A DNA stretch of 26,645 bases from NCBI GenBank assembly GCA_964017145.1, contig CAXHKQ010000011.1, positions 1-26,645 on the forward strand, written 5' to 3'. Shown one piece after another: positions 11,765 to 19,436 of the stretch. The DNA is from Agrocybe praecox. Its lineage: Eukaryota > Basidiomycota > Agaricomycetes > Agaricales > Agrocybaceae. The notes under the pieces were generated by a model. That model worked only from the letters and a program-made list of their open reading frames with translations. It searched no databases and had not been told where the DNA came from. Within the stretch, counting starts at the first letter, position 1. Every line of letters starts with the position of its first letter. The translations under genes were made by a program, and so were the position numbers.

Positions 11765-12030
11765 GATGCATTGTCCTGCAATGAATGATGAAGAGAAGGC
11801 TGCTCCCAAGACTCTGAAAATAAATAAACAAAAAAAAAACAGGCAGTATCTCAGTTTGCTTAGAGCTGTAAATAAGGCTGACCTTTTAAAATTAATGATG
11901 GCGGATACTGCTGATTTTATGAGTTTAGTAGGAAATATTTAAATCAAAGAAAGTGCATAGTAGGATTTCAAGAAAGTTTATGGAATTCAAAGTATAACAA
12001 AATAGAAAGAAGAAAAAAAGATAGGAAAAA
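11765..12030 (-). other. 3' untranslated region of the element
   Basis: 266 bp lie between the second ORF's stop and the polypurine tract, AT-rich in element sense with a long pyrimidine run near 12010. No element-sense coding capacity is seen. The antisense strand holds a 58-codon ATG-initiated frame (11766-11942), discussed as a finding. Confidence 0.6.
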
Positions 12031-12870
12031 TTAATCGAACTGCATCAAGTCCTCATCAACGTCGATCTGTAAGAACTCTTCTTGAGGAGTCATCTTGTAG
12101 TCCTGCTCTTCATGGGGATGGTGACTACTGTTGCTACCACCAGCACCAGGATAAAACATAGCCTTCAAGTCTCGACTACCATACCCAATGTTGATTGGAG
12201 CTCTTCCACTTCTTCCCCCTCTGTTTCTGCGGTTACGGTGGACGTTGTGGTTGCGGTTACTGTTGTTGTTGCTCCTGCCATTGTTATTGCGGCTGCCAAG
12301 GCGAAGATGTACCGAAGGTCTTGGCACAATCCCTGCTTCCAAGCCGAAAGCTTGAAGACATTGTCTTCCCAAGACTATCTTCTCCTGCTGATCAAGGACG
12401 ATACAGCTTACATCAATCTTCCTTCCTCGTACTTCCAGAGGCACAATGATGGTGTCGTTCACTGGAGGGTTACCTCTTACCACGAATCTTGCCACTGTTA
12501 AGTTCACCGAAGTGGCATGTCTCTTCTTGTCGACGATAGCCTTGAACTTGCGCTTCTTTATGGTAACATCTAGCTTCATATGTTCCATTGGCTTTGGGTT
12601 CTGTTGCCTAGGAGCTGGAACGTCGAGAGACATGAGCGGTGTTGGTGGTGGCATAATGGCAAGTAACTGTGGCTGATGGACTTCTTGTGGTGGAGAGAAG
12701 GAAGAGTGTGGAACGTTAAAGTGATGAGATGCAGTGGCTGTGGAACAACAATGGGCAACTGGAGGTTGTGGAGCGTGGCAACATTGTTGAGATCTGTAAG
12801 AGCAGCAGCTTGGCGGTGGAACTGAAGAGCAGCAGTATTGTTGAGCGTGATGATGGTGTTGATGATTCAT
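12031..12870 (-). CDS. Second ORF: inactive retropepsin-like protein with basic and acidic tails
   Basis: 279 aa, not a family I can name, in the position where env lies in env-bearing elements. Residues 1-45 are rich in His, Pro and Cys, with four CC pairs (13-14, 22-23, 30-31, 41-42). Residues about 97-183 resemble a retropepsin: a KAIVD strand, an ATSVN turn, alternating hydrophobic strands and an IVLGRQCLQAFG motif like the usual h-L-G-x-x-hL. However, D114 is followed by KK rather than T/S-G, so catalysis is unlikely. Residues about 192-223 are Arg/Asn/Gly-rich (NRRNRGGRSGR), suggesting nucleic-acid binding. The last ~18 residues are acidic. There is no signal peptide or membrane segment, so it is not a typical Env. 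The ATG has A at -3 and lies 4 nt after a splice-acceptor-like CACAG. The uninterrupted frame suggests it was functional recently. It could be an accessory or regulatory protein or a captured gene. Confidence 0.75.
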   Translation of the reverse strand: MNHQHHHHAQQYCCSSVPPPSCCSYRSQQCCHAPQPPVAHCCSTATASHHFNVPHSSFSPPQEVHQPQLLAIMPPPTPLMSLDVPAPRQQNPKPMEHMKLDVTIKKRKFKAIVDKKRHATSVNLTVARFVVRGNPPVNDTIIVPLEVRGRKIDVSCIVLDQQEKIVLGRQCLQAFGLEAGIVPRPSVHLRLGSRNNNGRSNNNSNRNHNVHRNRRNRGGRSGRAPINIGYGSRDLKAMFYPGAGGSNSSHHPHEEQDYKMTPQEEFLQIDVDEDLMQFD

Positions 12871-12897
12871 GATGCTGTGAAAATTAATTAGTTAGAT
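12871..12897 (-). promoter_or_regulatory. Candidate 3' splice site before the second ORF
   Basis: In element sense the order is CTAAC and CTAAT (branch-point-like, matching the insect CTAAT consensus), then TTAATTTTCACAG, then CATC and the ORF ATG. The AG lies at 12876-12875 and the first exon base would be 12874. The in-phase Pol stop TAA (12890-12888) sits inside the branch-point region. Spacing of about 15-20 nt from branch A to AG is normal. Not proven without RNA data. Confidence 0.5.
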
Positions 12898-12988
12898 TCA
12901 ATAATAGGTAAAGGGGCTAGTTTGACAATAGGTCTTTGGAATGATTTATTATTGGATGTCACTGTCACTACTCTGACTAATCCATCAT
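12888..12988 (-). pseudogene. Out-of-frame C-terminal tail of Pol
   Basis: After the HPG codons of Gag-Pol (12997-12989), the open frame quickly meets TAG at 12979-12977. One frame over, translation continues for about 33 residues with the usual post-HPG pattern of the BEL/Pao integrase C-terminal segment (a D-G-hVRVV-type strand, then an RP-hhKL-type block) and stops at TAA 12890-12888. One base appears to be missing from the run at 12989-12991. It could be a real mutation or a homopolymer error in the assembly. Confidence 0.8.
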
Positions 12989-15900
12989 CCCAGGGTGAAT
13001 ATCAGTTACGATGCCCATTGGCCACACATTTGGTGGCAGGTTAGAATCTTTAATCAAGACAACATCATTTATTTTGATGTTTCTAGTGGTTTGTCTCCAC
13101 TTTTTTCTTTCTCTTAAGGTGTTCAAGTAATCTTGACTCCAAATTTTCCAAAACTGTTGCACTAATCTTTGAAGATAGTTCCATCTGTCTACGCATGACA
13201 ATTTGTCAGTTTCGTGATTAGGTTCAGGTAAGGCATTCAATGGACCCTGAATTAAAAAATGGGCAGGTGAAAGGACAAGAGTATCAGGAGTGTCAGTCAC
13301 TTGGGTTAAAGGCCTAGAGTTCATACAGGCTTCTATTTGAACTAATATAGTTTCGAACTCATCGTATGATAAGCTAGCATTTCCTATTATTCTTTTCAAG
13401 TGATGCTTTGCACTTTTTACTCCTGCTTCCCATAAACCACCCATGTGTGGTGAAGAAGGTGAATTAAAATGCCAGGTTGTACGAAAATCTGACATTAGCT
13501 GTGCCATTTCAGCATTCCATTTCTCTAAGTGCTCTATTTTCTTTCGAGTAATTACACCTTGGGCACCAACGAAGTTGGTTCCACAATCGCTGTGAATATC
13601 ACTAGGAGTTCCCCTCCTAGAGATGAATCTACGATATGCAGCAATGAATTCTGCTGAAGACAAATCTACTACTACCTCTAAATGAACTGCCTTCGTAGAA
13701 AAACAGACAAAAATGGCAAAGTAGGATTTTAGAAATTGGTTACATCTGCCCTTCCATTTTTTCAAATTAAATGGACCAGCTAGGTCAACACCACACACTA
13801 AGAACGCCCTTATTGGTGTAATTCTATTGTAGGGTAATGGAGCCATCTGTTGAGAGATAATTCCACACCGAAATCTAAAACATCGAACACAATTATGGAT
13901 TACAGATCTAACCAAAGTACTTCCACGAATAATGTGGTATCTTTGATTGATCAAAAACAGGGTTTGCTGTTGTGTTCCATGGAGTGTCGCGTTATGTGCA
14001 TGTCGAGCAACTAATAGACTTATAAAGTGGCTTCTAGGGAGAATAATAGGGAATTTTTGATCGAAAGTTAAGTGATCAGCATTTGAAATTCTACTATTTA
14101 TTCTCAGCAAGTTATCATCCTTATGATACATAGGAGATAACGCTAGAATCGAGCTTGATCTTGAGATAGGTCTATTATTTTGAAGCTGCTCTATCTCCTG
14201 AGGAAATGATTCTGCTTGAACCATACGTAGTATAGTCAATAACGCAGCCTCATATTCCTCAGGGGAAATGTGTATATGGGACTGTCTATTGCACTTTAAC
14301 CAACGTTTGCAGTATGCAACTACTCTACATAACTTTGATAATGTAGAAAATCTGTTCAAAAGATCGTTGGACTCAGCTTGTAGCTTCATTACATTTGCCA
14401 AAGTTTCTACTATTGGTACCCTTCTGCTAGTAAGAAAATTTTCAAATATTTTGGTCTTTCTTCTCAAAATAGGTTTTTCTACTTTGTTTTCCTCTTGTGG
14501 GAGTACAACTTCATCTAAAGGTTTAGAAGGAGAAGACAGGGTATCAAAAGACTCAAGAAATTGTGGTCCATGCCACCACAGCTGATTGTTCTTCAACTCA
14601 GAAGGAAGTATTCCCCTAGTTCCTAAATCAGCAGGGTTGTCTTGGGATTTAACATGGTACCAATTAGCAGGGCTACTCAGTGTCTGTATTTCTGACACTC
14701 TATTCGCTACGTACGTAGTACGTTTATGTGGACTATCTTTAATCCAAGCTAGAGTGATGGTGGAGTCTGACCAATAGTGAGATGAAATGTTCGGTAATTT
14801 TAGAACATCTTTGGCATGCTTCATTAACTTTGACAATAGATAAGCTGCACTCAGTTCAAGTCTTGGCAATGTAATTTTTTTTAAAGGGGCTACCTTGGTT
14901 TTCGCAAAGAGCAAGTTTGTGGTTGTGGGATGGCCGACTGTTCGTACATAAATAACAGCAGCATATGCTTTTTCGGATGCGTCAGCAAATCCGTGTAACT
15001 CGACATGGAGTGAGGACCGAAAAGTTCCCATCCATCTCTGTAATTTGATTTCTTGAAGACATGGCAAAGTGTCGTAAAACTCCAGCCATTCAGCCTTGAT
15101 CTCATTGGAAATCGGCTCATCCCAATCTTGCTGTTTTAGCCAAAGTTTTTGTATAAGCAATTTGGCTATAATTGTACAAGGTGATAGCCATCCTAAAGGG
15201 TCAAAGATTTTGGCAATTTCTGAGAGTAATTTTCGTTTTGTAAGCTCAGTATGGCTTTGCAGATTAATCTGGAAATGGAATAGATCATCTGCTGGTGACC
15301 AATGAATACCAAGGGTTTTCACAGACTGTTCTTTTACATCAAAAGATAAAAAAGATTTGGTCTCTCTGTCATCTATTGGAATACCATCTAGTAATCTCTG
15401 GTCATTTGCTGACCATTTTCGTAAATTGAAACCAGCAGTCTGTAAGATGCTTTTGGTCTCAGATTGAATAGATAGTGCTTCATCAATGGAATCTGCTCCA
15501 TAGATGAAGTCATCGACGTAGAATCCGTCTTCTAGACATTTTGAGCCTAGAGGGAAAGTATTTCTCTCATCTTTGGCTAGTCTAGTCAAGGTTTTGACGG
15601 CTAGATAAGGAGCTGATGATGTCCCAAAAGTCACAGTATTCAAGGTATAAGTTTTTATTAGGCTCTCTTTACTTGGTCTCCAGACAATTACTTGAAACCT
15701 CCTGTCATTGGAATTCATCCATATCTGTCTGTACATCTGTTGAATGTCAGCAGTAAAAGCGAACCTGTAAGTTCGAAAACGTATGAGCAGGTCAAGTAAA
15801 TCATCTTGGAGTCGTGGTCCGTTCAAGAGATTCAAATTCAAAGAATTGAGGTTTGAATCCTTAGCTGAAGCATCGAAAACCACTCTCAGCTTTGTAGTGG

Positions 15901-18187
15901 TACTTGATTCCTTTATAACACAGTGATGCGGGATATAATAAGCATCAGGGTAGAAATCAGGGTTTATCTCACTCATATGGTTCATAGTAATGTACTCATT
16001 GAGGCATTTGCTATACTCAGCATAGAGACTCTCATTTTTGCTAAGTCTGTGTTCTGTTTGGCAGTACCTTTTCATTGCAATTTGTCTCATATTTGAGAAT
16101 GGTTCTACTTTGTGTTCAAAAGGTAAGGACACCACATATTTTCCACTTGGAAGCCTCTGTGTTGTGGCTTCGTAAATATCTTCAGCCAATTTTTCTTCTT
16201 TAGTTAGAAGCCTTTTAGTTGGAGGTTCCTCAATTTCCCAAAAACGCCTTATAGATTGATCAAGAGAGCTTAAACTTTGGTTGACTTCTTGACTTGAAAT
16301 TGTAAAGCACTGAGATTGTGCTTTACCTCCAGAGACTATCCAACCTAGCTTGGTTTGCTTGAGAACTATGTTCTCATCTGGATATCTTAAGCATCCACTC
16401 AATGAGATAAGTGCATCAATGTTTCCTCCCAGTAGCATATCAATATCAGCTGGTATATTGAAATTGGGGTCAGCAAGGTTGATGTCTTTTGGGATGAATT
16501 TTGAATCAATAAGGGTCAGAGGTCTTTGTGAAGATATTTTCGGTAACACATAAGCTTTAAGTGTGGTGGAAAATTCAGGATGAATCAATGACTTGATAGT
16601 TATTGTAGTCATAGATTCAGAAGACATGGTAGACATTCCCCCAAGTCCAATGGTCTCTACAGATCTGGATGTGGTTTTCAGTTGCAACCTTTTTACAACT
16701 CGCTCAGAAACGTATGATTCATCAGAGCATGCATCAACTAGGGCTCTAAACTTCAAAGCAAACCCATTATTGTTGACTACATTTACCAAGGCTGTGGGAA
16801 AGAGAACTGCAGAGCTAGACTTGGTCATCAAGGTGGAGTGCTGTTGTGAAAATCTACCATCAGATGTACTTGGTATGCCTTGATTTGAAGGTGGAAGCTC
16901 AAGGTTAACTGTAGGATTGTTGGCTACTTGAGCTACATTTGACTTTGATTCTAAGTGCAGCATAGTATGATGCTTCTTCCTACATTTCTGACATCTACTA
17001 GAACTAGAACAACTTTCTAATCTATGGAATCCTAAACAGTTCAAACAAAAGTTATTTTGCTTGACAAATTTAATTTTCGACTCTGTGTTTAGTGCCTTGA
17101 ATTTATCGCACTTGAAAAGGTAGTGTGCTTCCTTTTGACAGCACTTGCACTTTTGTGGATTATTCTTTTGTATATTCGATTCTGTATGTAGTGTGGTCTT
17201 TTTGTGAGAAGCGTTTTTCTTGATTATCTCGCTAGACCTTGTTTTCGTTGCCTCTATACCTTCAAGAGTTCGAAATCTAGTTTCGATGAAATTCATGAAA
17301 GTTTCAAACTTTGGTAGATCGTCAGTATCTCCGATTTTTTCTTCCCAAAGCACTCTTGTATGCTGAGGGAGCTTAGAAGACAGAAGAAATACTAAGACAT
17401 CTCCCCAGTTGTCAGAGTCTATTTTCATATTTTTAAGAGAACTCAACACATCATACGTAGTATCATGTAAATCCTTGAGTCCCTTTGAAGTTTCTTTAAG
17501 CAAGCTCTCTTGATTAAAGAGTTCTTGGAAATACGCATTAGCGAGAGAACGTTTGTGCTCATATCGTCTGGTTAGCATCTTCCACAATGACTCATAGTTT
17601 TCAGGCTTTAATTGAAGGGAACCACGTTTTATCACTCTTTTGGCTTCACCTTTCAAAAGTGAGTCCAGATACTCAACTTTTGTGCTGTTACATAAGTTAG
17701 GGTTGTTATGGATAGCACGCTCAAACTTATCTTTGAAGGCATGCCATTTTGTTAAATTGCCTTCAAATGGGTCTATGGTCATGGTTGGAAGTTTGATTCC
17801 ATAGTAATTGAAGGGGTCAGTGTGATGTTGGATTGTCTGAGTGGAGTTTGCACTAACTTGAGATGGATCTAAAGTAGTATTTAACACTTTAAGAAGATCA
17901 TTGTACTTCATTGATTGAATAAAGAAAAGATCCTTCAGCTTCTCGAAGATACAATCCTTATCATACGCCAAGAAGGTCTCATTATCATCTTCTGACATGG
18001 ATACTATTTCACGATCGATTTTGGTTACCGTTCGCAAATTATCTTCAATACTTGTAATCTGGATCCTGACATAAGATTCGTTTTCAGTCAGGGTTTTGTC
18101 TAAGTATGGAAAGTGAGCACTATTTCTCTCTTCTCTTTTCAACATAGTTCTCAAAAATCTGATTTTAGACTCAATTGAATCAGGCAT
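12977..18187 (-). CDS. Gag-Pol polyprotein of a BEL/Pao element
   Basis: 1,736 codons in one frame, giving the particle protein and all replication enzymes. In order: coiled N-terminal region; DUF1759-like Gag about 130-305; zinc knuckles C347-C350-H355-C360, C381-C384-H388-C393 and C399-C402-H406/407-H411; A17-type protease about 470-595 with D485-A-C-S and LLGGN at 585; RT about 690-960 with LRVVFDAS (767), D814 and the YVDD box at 890-893; RNase H D1069, E1111, D1141, D1187; integrase zinc site H1398/H1403/C1433/C1436 and DDE residues D1468, D1534 (SDCGTNF), E1587 (GGLWEAG); then a DUF5641-like segment from about 1668. The start context TCAACATGC is good for insects. All catalytic residues are present except the usual glycine after the protease Asp. 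The frame ends early at HPGMMD because of an apparent 1-base loss; family homology continues in another frame to 12888. Confidence 0.96.
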   Translation of the reverse strand: MPDSIESKIRFLRTMLKREERNSAHFPYLDKTLTENESYVRIQITSIEDNLRTVTKIDREIVSMSEDDNETFLAYDKDCIFEKLKDLFFIQSMKYNDLLKVLNTTLDPSQVSANSTQTIQHHTDPFNYYGIKLPTMTIDPFEGNLTKWHAFKDKFERAIHNNPNLCNSTKVEYLDSLLKGEAKRVIKRGSLQLKPENYESLWKMLTRRYEHKRSLANAYFQELFNQESLLKETSKGLKDLHDTTYDVLSSLKNMKIDSDNWGDVLVFLLSSKLPQHTRVLWEEKIGDTDDLPKFETFMNFIETRFRTLEGIEATKTRSSEIIKKNASHKKTTLHTESNIQKNNPQKCKCCQKEAHYLFKCDKFKALNTESKIKFVKQNNFCLNCLGFHRLESCSSSSRCQKCRKKHHTMLHLESKSNVAQVANNPTVNLELPPSNQGIPSTSDGRFSQQHSTLMTKSSSAVLFPTALVNVVNNNGFALKFRALVDACSDESYVSERVVKRLQLKTTSRSVETIGLGGMSTMSSESMTTITIKSLIHPEFSTTLKAYVLPKISSQRPLTLIDSKFIPKDINLADPNFNIPADIDMLLGGNIDALISLSGCLRYPDENIVLKQTKLGWIVSGGKAQSQCFTISSQEVNQSLSSLDQSIRRFWEIEEPPTKRLLTKEEKLAEDIYEATTQRLPSGKYVVSLPFEHKVEPFSNMRQIAMKRYCQTEHRLSKNESLYAEYSKCLNEYITMNHMSEINPDFYPDAYYIPHHCVIKESSTTTKLRVVFDASAKDSNLNSLNLNLLNGPRLQDDLLDLLIRFRTYRFAFTADIQQMYRQIWMNSNDRRFQVIVWRPSKESLIKTYTLNTVTFGTSSAPYLAVKTLTRLAKDERNTFPLGSKCLEDGFYVDDFIYGADSIDEALSIQSETKSILQTAGFNLRKWSANDQRLLDGIPIDDRETKSFLSFDVKEQSVKTLGIHWSPADDLFHFQINLQSHTELTKRKLLSEIAKIFDPLGWLSPCTIIAKLLIQKLWLKQQDWDEPISNEIKAEWLEFYDTLPCLQEIKLQRWMGTFRSSLHVELHGFADASEKAYAAVIYVRTVGHPTTTNLLFAKTKVAPLKKITLPRLELSAAYLLSKLMKHAKDVLKLPNISSHYWSDSTITLAWIKDSPHKRTTYVANRVSEIQTLSSPANWYHVKSQDNPADLGTRGILPSELKNNQLWWHGPQFLESFDTLSSPSKPLDEVVLPQEENKVEKPILRRKTKIFENFLTSRRVPIVETLANVMKLQAESNDLLNRFSTLSKLCRVVAYCKRWLKCNRQSHIHISPEEYEAALLTILRMVQAESFPQEIEQLQNNRPISRSSSILALSPMYHKDDNLLRINSRISNADHLTFDQKFPIILPRSHFISLLVARHAHNATLHGTQQQTLFLINQRYHIIRGSTLVRSVIHNCVRCFRFRCGIISQQMAPLPYNRITPIRAFLVCGVDLAGPFNLKKWKGRCNQFLKSYFAIFVCFSTKAVHLEVVVDLSSAEFIAAYRRFISRRGTPSDIHSDCGTNFVGAQGVITRKKIEHLEKWNAEMAQLMSDFRTTWHFNSPSSPHMGGLWEAGVKSAKHHLKRIIGNASLSYDEFETILVQIEACMNSRPLTQVTDTPDTLVLSPAHFLIQGPLNALPEPNHETDKLSCVDRWNYLQRLVQQFWKIWSQDYLNTLRERKKWRQTTRNIKINDVVLIKDSNLPPNVWPMGIVTDIHPGMMD

Positions 18188-18240
18188 GTTGACACTTCAA
18201 AGTTGCACTACCAGAATCAAAGTATAATGAATGGAAAATT

Positions 18241-18747
18241 CAACAAGTCTTTGCTATTCGTTCACAGGAAGGAAACGAACTCACTATTGTTGATTAGAGC
18301 AACAGGTCTTTGCTATTTGAACTCAGTAGATGTTCAAAGTCACTGCTGTTGCAGGAAAAATGTAGAGAATTCTCTGAAATTACAACAAGTCTTTGCTTCT
18401 TTGATCCCAAGGTATGATCAAAGTAACTATTGTTGAATGAACAGCAGCAGGTCTCTGTTATTTGAACTCAGTAGATGTTCAAAGTCACTACTACTGCAGG
18501 TGAAATGTAGAGAATTCTCTGAAATAGCAACAAGTCTTTGCTTTTTGATCACAAGGTATGATCAAATCACTATTGTTACTTTTAAGACTGTGGGTTCTAT
18601 ACAAAAGCAACAAGTCTCTGCTATTTGATCTCGACGTATAATCAAAATCACTATTGTTGCTTGAAAACCTACTAGAATTTTATAAATGTGTAACAAGTCT
18701 CTGCTATTTGATTTCAAGGCAATTATGATCAAAATCACTATTGTTAC
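18241..18747 (-). repeat. Seven tandem covarying hairpins in the element leader
   Basis: Units: 18241-18292, 18299-18352, 18383-18435, 18444-18497, 18527-18579, 18607-18660, 18690-18747. Written on the + strand, each has an outer arm like GCAACAA, an unpaired GTCTYTGCTA, an inner arm like TTTGAT or TTTGAAC, a 9-15-nt loop, the complementary inner arm, an unpaired ATCACTA or GTCACTA, and the complementary outer arm. Paired changes keep both helices: outer C-G to T-A (unit 7), A-T to G-C (units 2 and 4), inner TTTGAT/ATCAAA to TTTGAAC/GTTCAAA to TTCGTT/AACGAA. The array ends about 53 nt upstream of the Gag ATG. RNA structure is the simplest reading; repeated protein-binding sites, as in the gypsy insulator, are the alternative. 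Confidence 0.85.
18299..18588. repeat. 145-bp tandem duplication covering hairpins 2-3 and 4-5
   Basis: Hairpins 2 and 3 with their spacer recur 145 bp later as hairpins 4 and 5. Both spacers contain the perfect 12-bp palindrome AGAGAATTCTCT (18364-18375 and 18509-18520). The copies have since diverged at scattered sites, mostly in ways that keep the helices paired. Confidence 0.85.
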
Positions 18748-19387
18748 TACAAATTTATAAATATTCTAAATCTCAATAGTTTCTTATTACGTTCTTCAAA
18801 AAATACACTAAATTGTGCAAAATGCACACAAAATGTAACAAATCGATATAGAACTAAGAACTATTGGAGAGGAGTTGTACAAGAAACACGGTTTCTATGC
18901 TCAAAAAAATAAAATATATTAGAACAGTATGTTCAAAATTATAATGTACAGTATGTACTTAAAAATTTCAAAAATATTGAAAATTGAGCAATCGACCCCA
19001 CTGTGCACCTAAAATGCAGTATGCGCTTTGTAAAAATGAAATAAAGGTGCAAGAGGTTAAAAACCGAGGAAAGTGAATACAAAGAATAGGGTTCTAAAAA
19101 AGTGTAAAAATTAGTACGCCACCCCACTGTGGACATATATTGCAATTTGTAAGCAAAACAAATATTTTGCAAAATGCAATAAATATGCAAATAATTTATG
19201 GAAATGGATTAAATGGATATCAAAAACAAAGATGTAAGGAAAGGTACATAAGAAATTATGATTATAAGGCAATATTTTCAAGATTTTACAGAAATTCTCA
19301 CAAAAATCAGAGAATTTGCCGCCAAATTTTTGTTAGAGAAGTTTGGGGGATGAAAAATTGCACTTTCTTTAAATTAAATGAAATCCT
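18748..19387 (-). other. AT-rich remainder of the element leader
   Basis: About 640 bp between the hairpin array and the splice-donor-like site. CCCCACTGTG occurs twice (18996-19005 and 19122-19131), each followed by TGCA-rich sequence, so a weak diverged duplication is possible. It holds an element-sense frame of 83 codons (19190-18939) and other upstream ATGs, none with recognisable protein features. Such upstream ATGs would hinder plain scanning to the Gag start on full-length RNA. Confidence 0.55.
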
Positions 19388-19396
19388 ACTTACTTT
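19388..19396 (-). promoter_or_regulatory. Candidate 5' splice site in the leader
   Basis: In element sense the sequence is GGAAAA then GTAAGTAGG; GTAAGT is the ideal donor hexamer. The cut would fall between 19394 and 19393, 24 nt after the primer-binding site. Joined to the acceptor at 12874 it would remove the hairpin array and all of Gag-Pol. RNA evidence is lacking. Confidence 0.5.
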
Positions 19397-19417
19397 TCCT
19401 TGGTGATTCTTCAGGAT

Positions 19418-19435
19418 ATCCGGCTCAAAGGACCA
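19418..19435 (-). other. Primer-binding site matching tRNA-Tyr
   Basis: One base after the 5' LTR, the element sense reads TGGTCCTTTGAGCCGGAT. This is complementary to the CCA-tailed 3' end of metazoan tRNA-Tyr as I recall it (acceptor strand TCGAAGGA followed by CCA, preceded by the CCGGC T-stem). The single difference leaves a G-U pair. It would prime minus-strand DNA synthesis. Confidence 0.85.
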
Positions 19436-19436
19436 A

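Noticed and set aside
11739..11765. Longer version of the antisense 3' LTR frame starting upstream of 11766
   Set aside because: The upstream start is GTG, not usable as an ordinary eukaryotic start; only the ATG at 11766 is worth mentioning.
11767..11776. Possible + strand primer-binding site resembling the tRNA-Gly complement (TGCATTG) after the left LTR
   Set aside because: The coding frames, the 18-nt tRNA-Tyr match at 19418-19435 and the purine tract at 11754-11764 all show the element reads on the minus strand, so this short match is chance.
12031..12870. Envelope glycoprotein in the env position
   Set aside because: No signal peptide, transmembrane segment or fusion-like region; the protein is Cys/His/Pro-rich, basic and acidic in blocks, with a protease-like core.
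12082..16883. + strand frames inside the element's coding region
   Set aside because: Antisense shadows of Gag-Pol and the second ORF; their compositions simply mirror the real frames.
18939..19190. 83-codon element-sense frame in the leader as a gene
   Set aside because: Aromatic-rich translation of AT-rich DNA without a recognisable domain; at most an upstream ORF.
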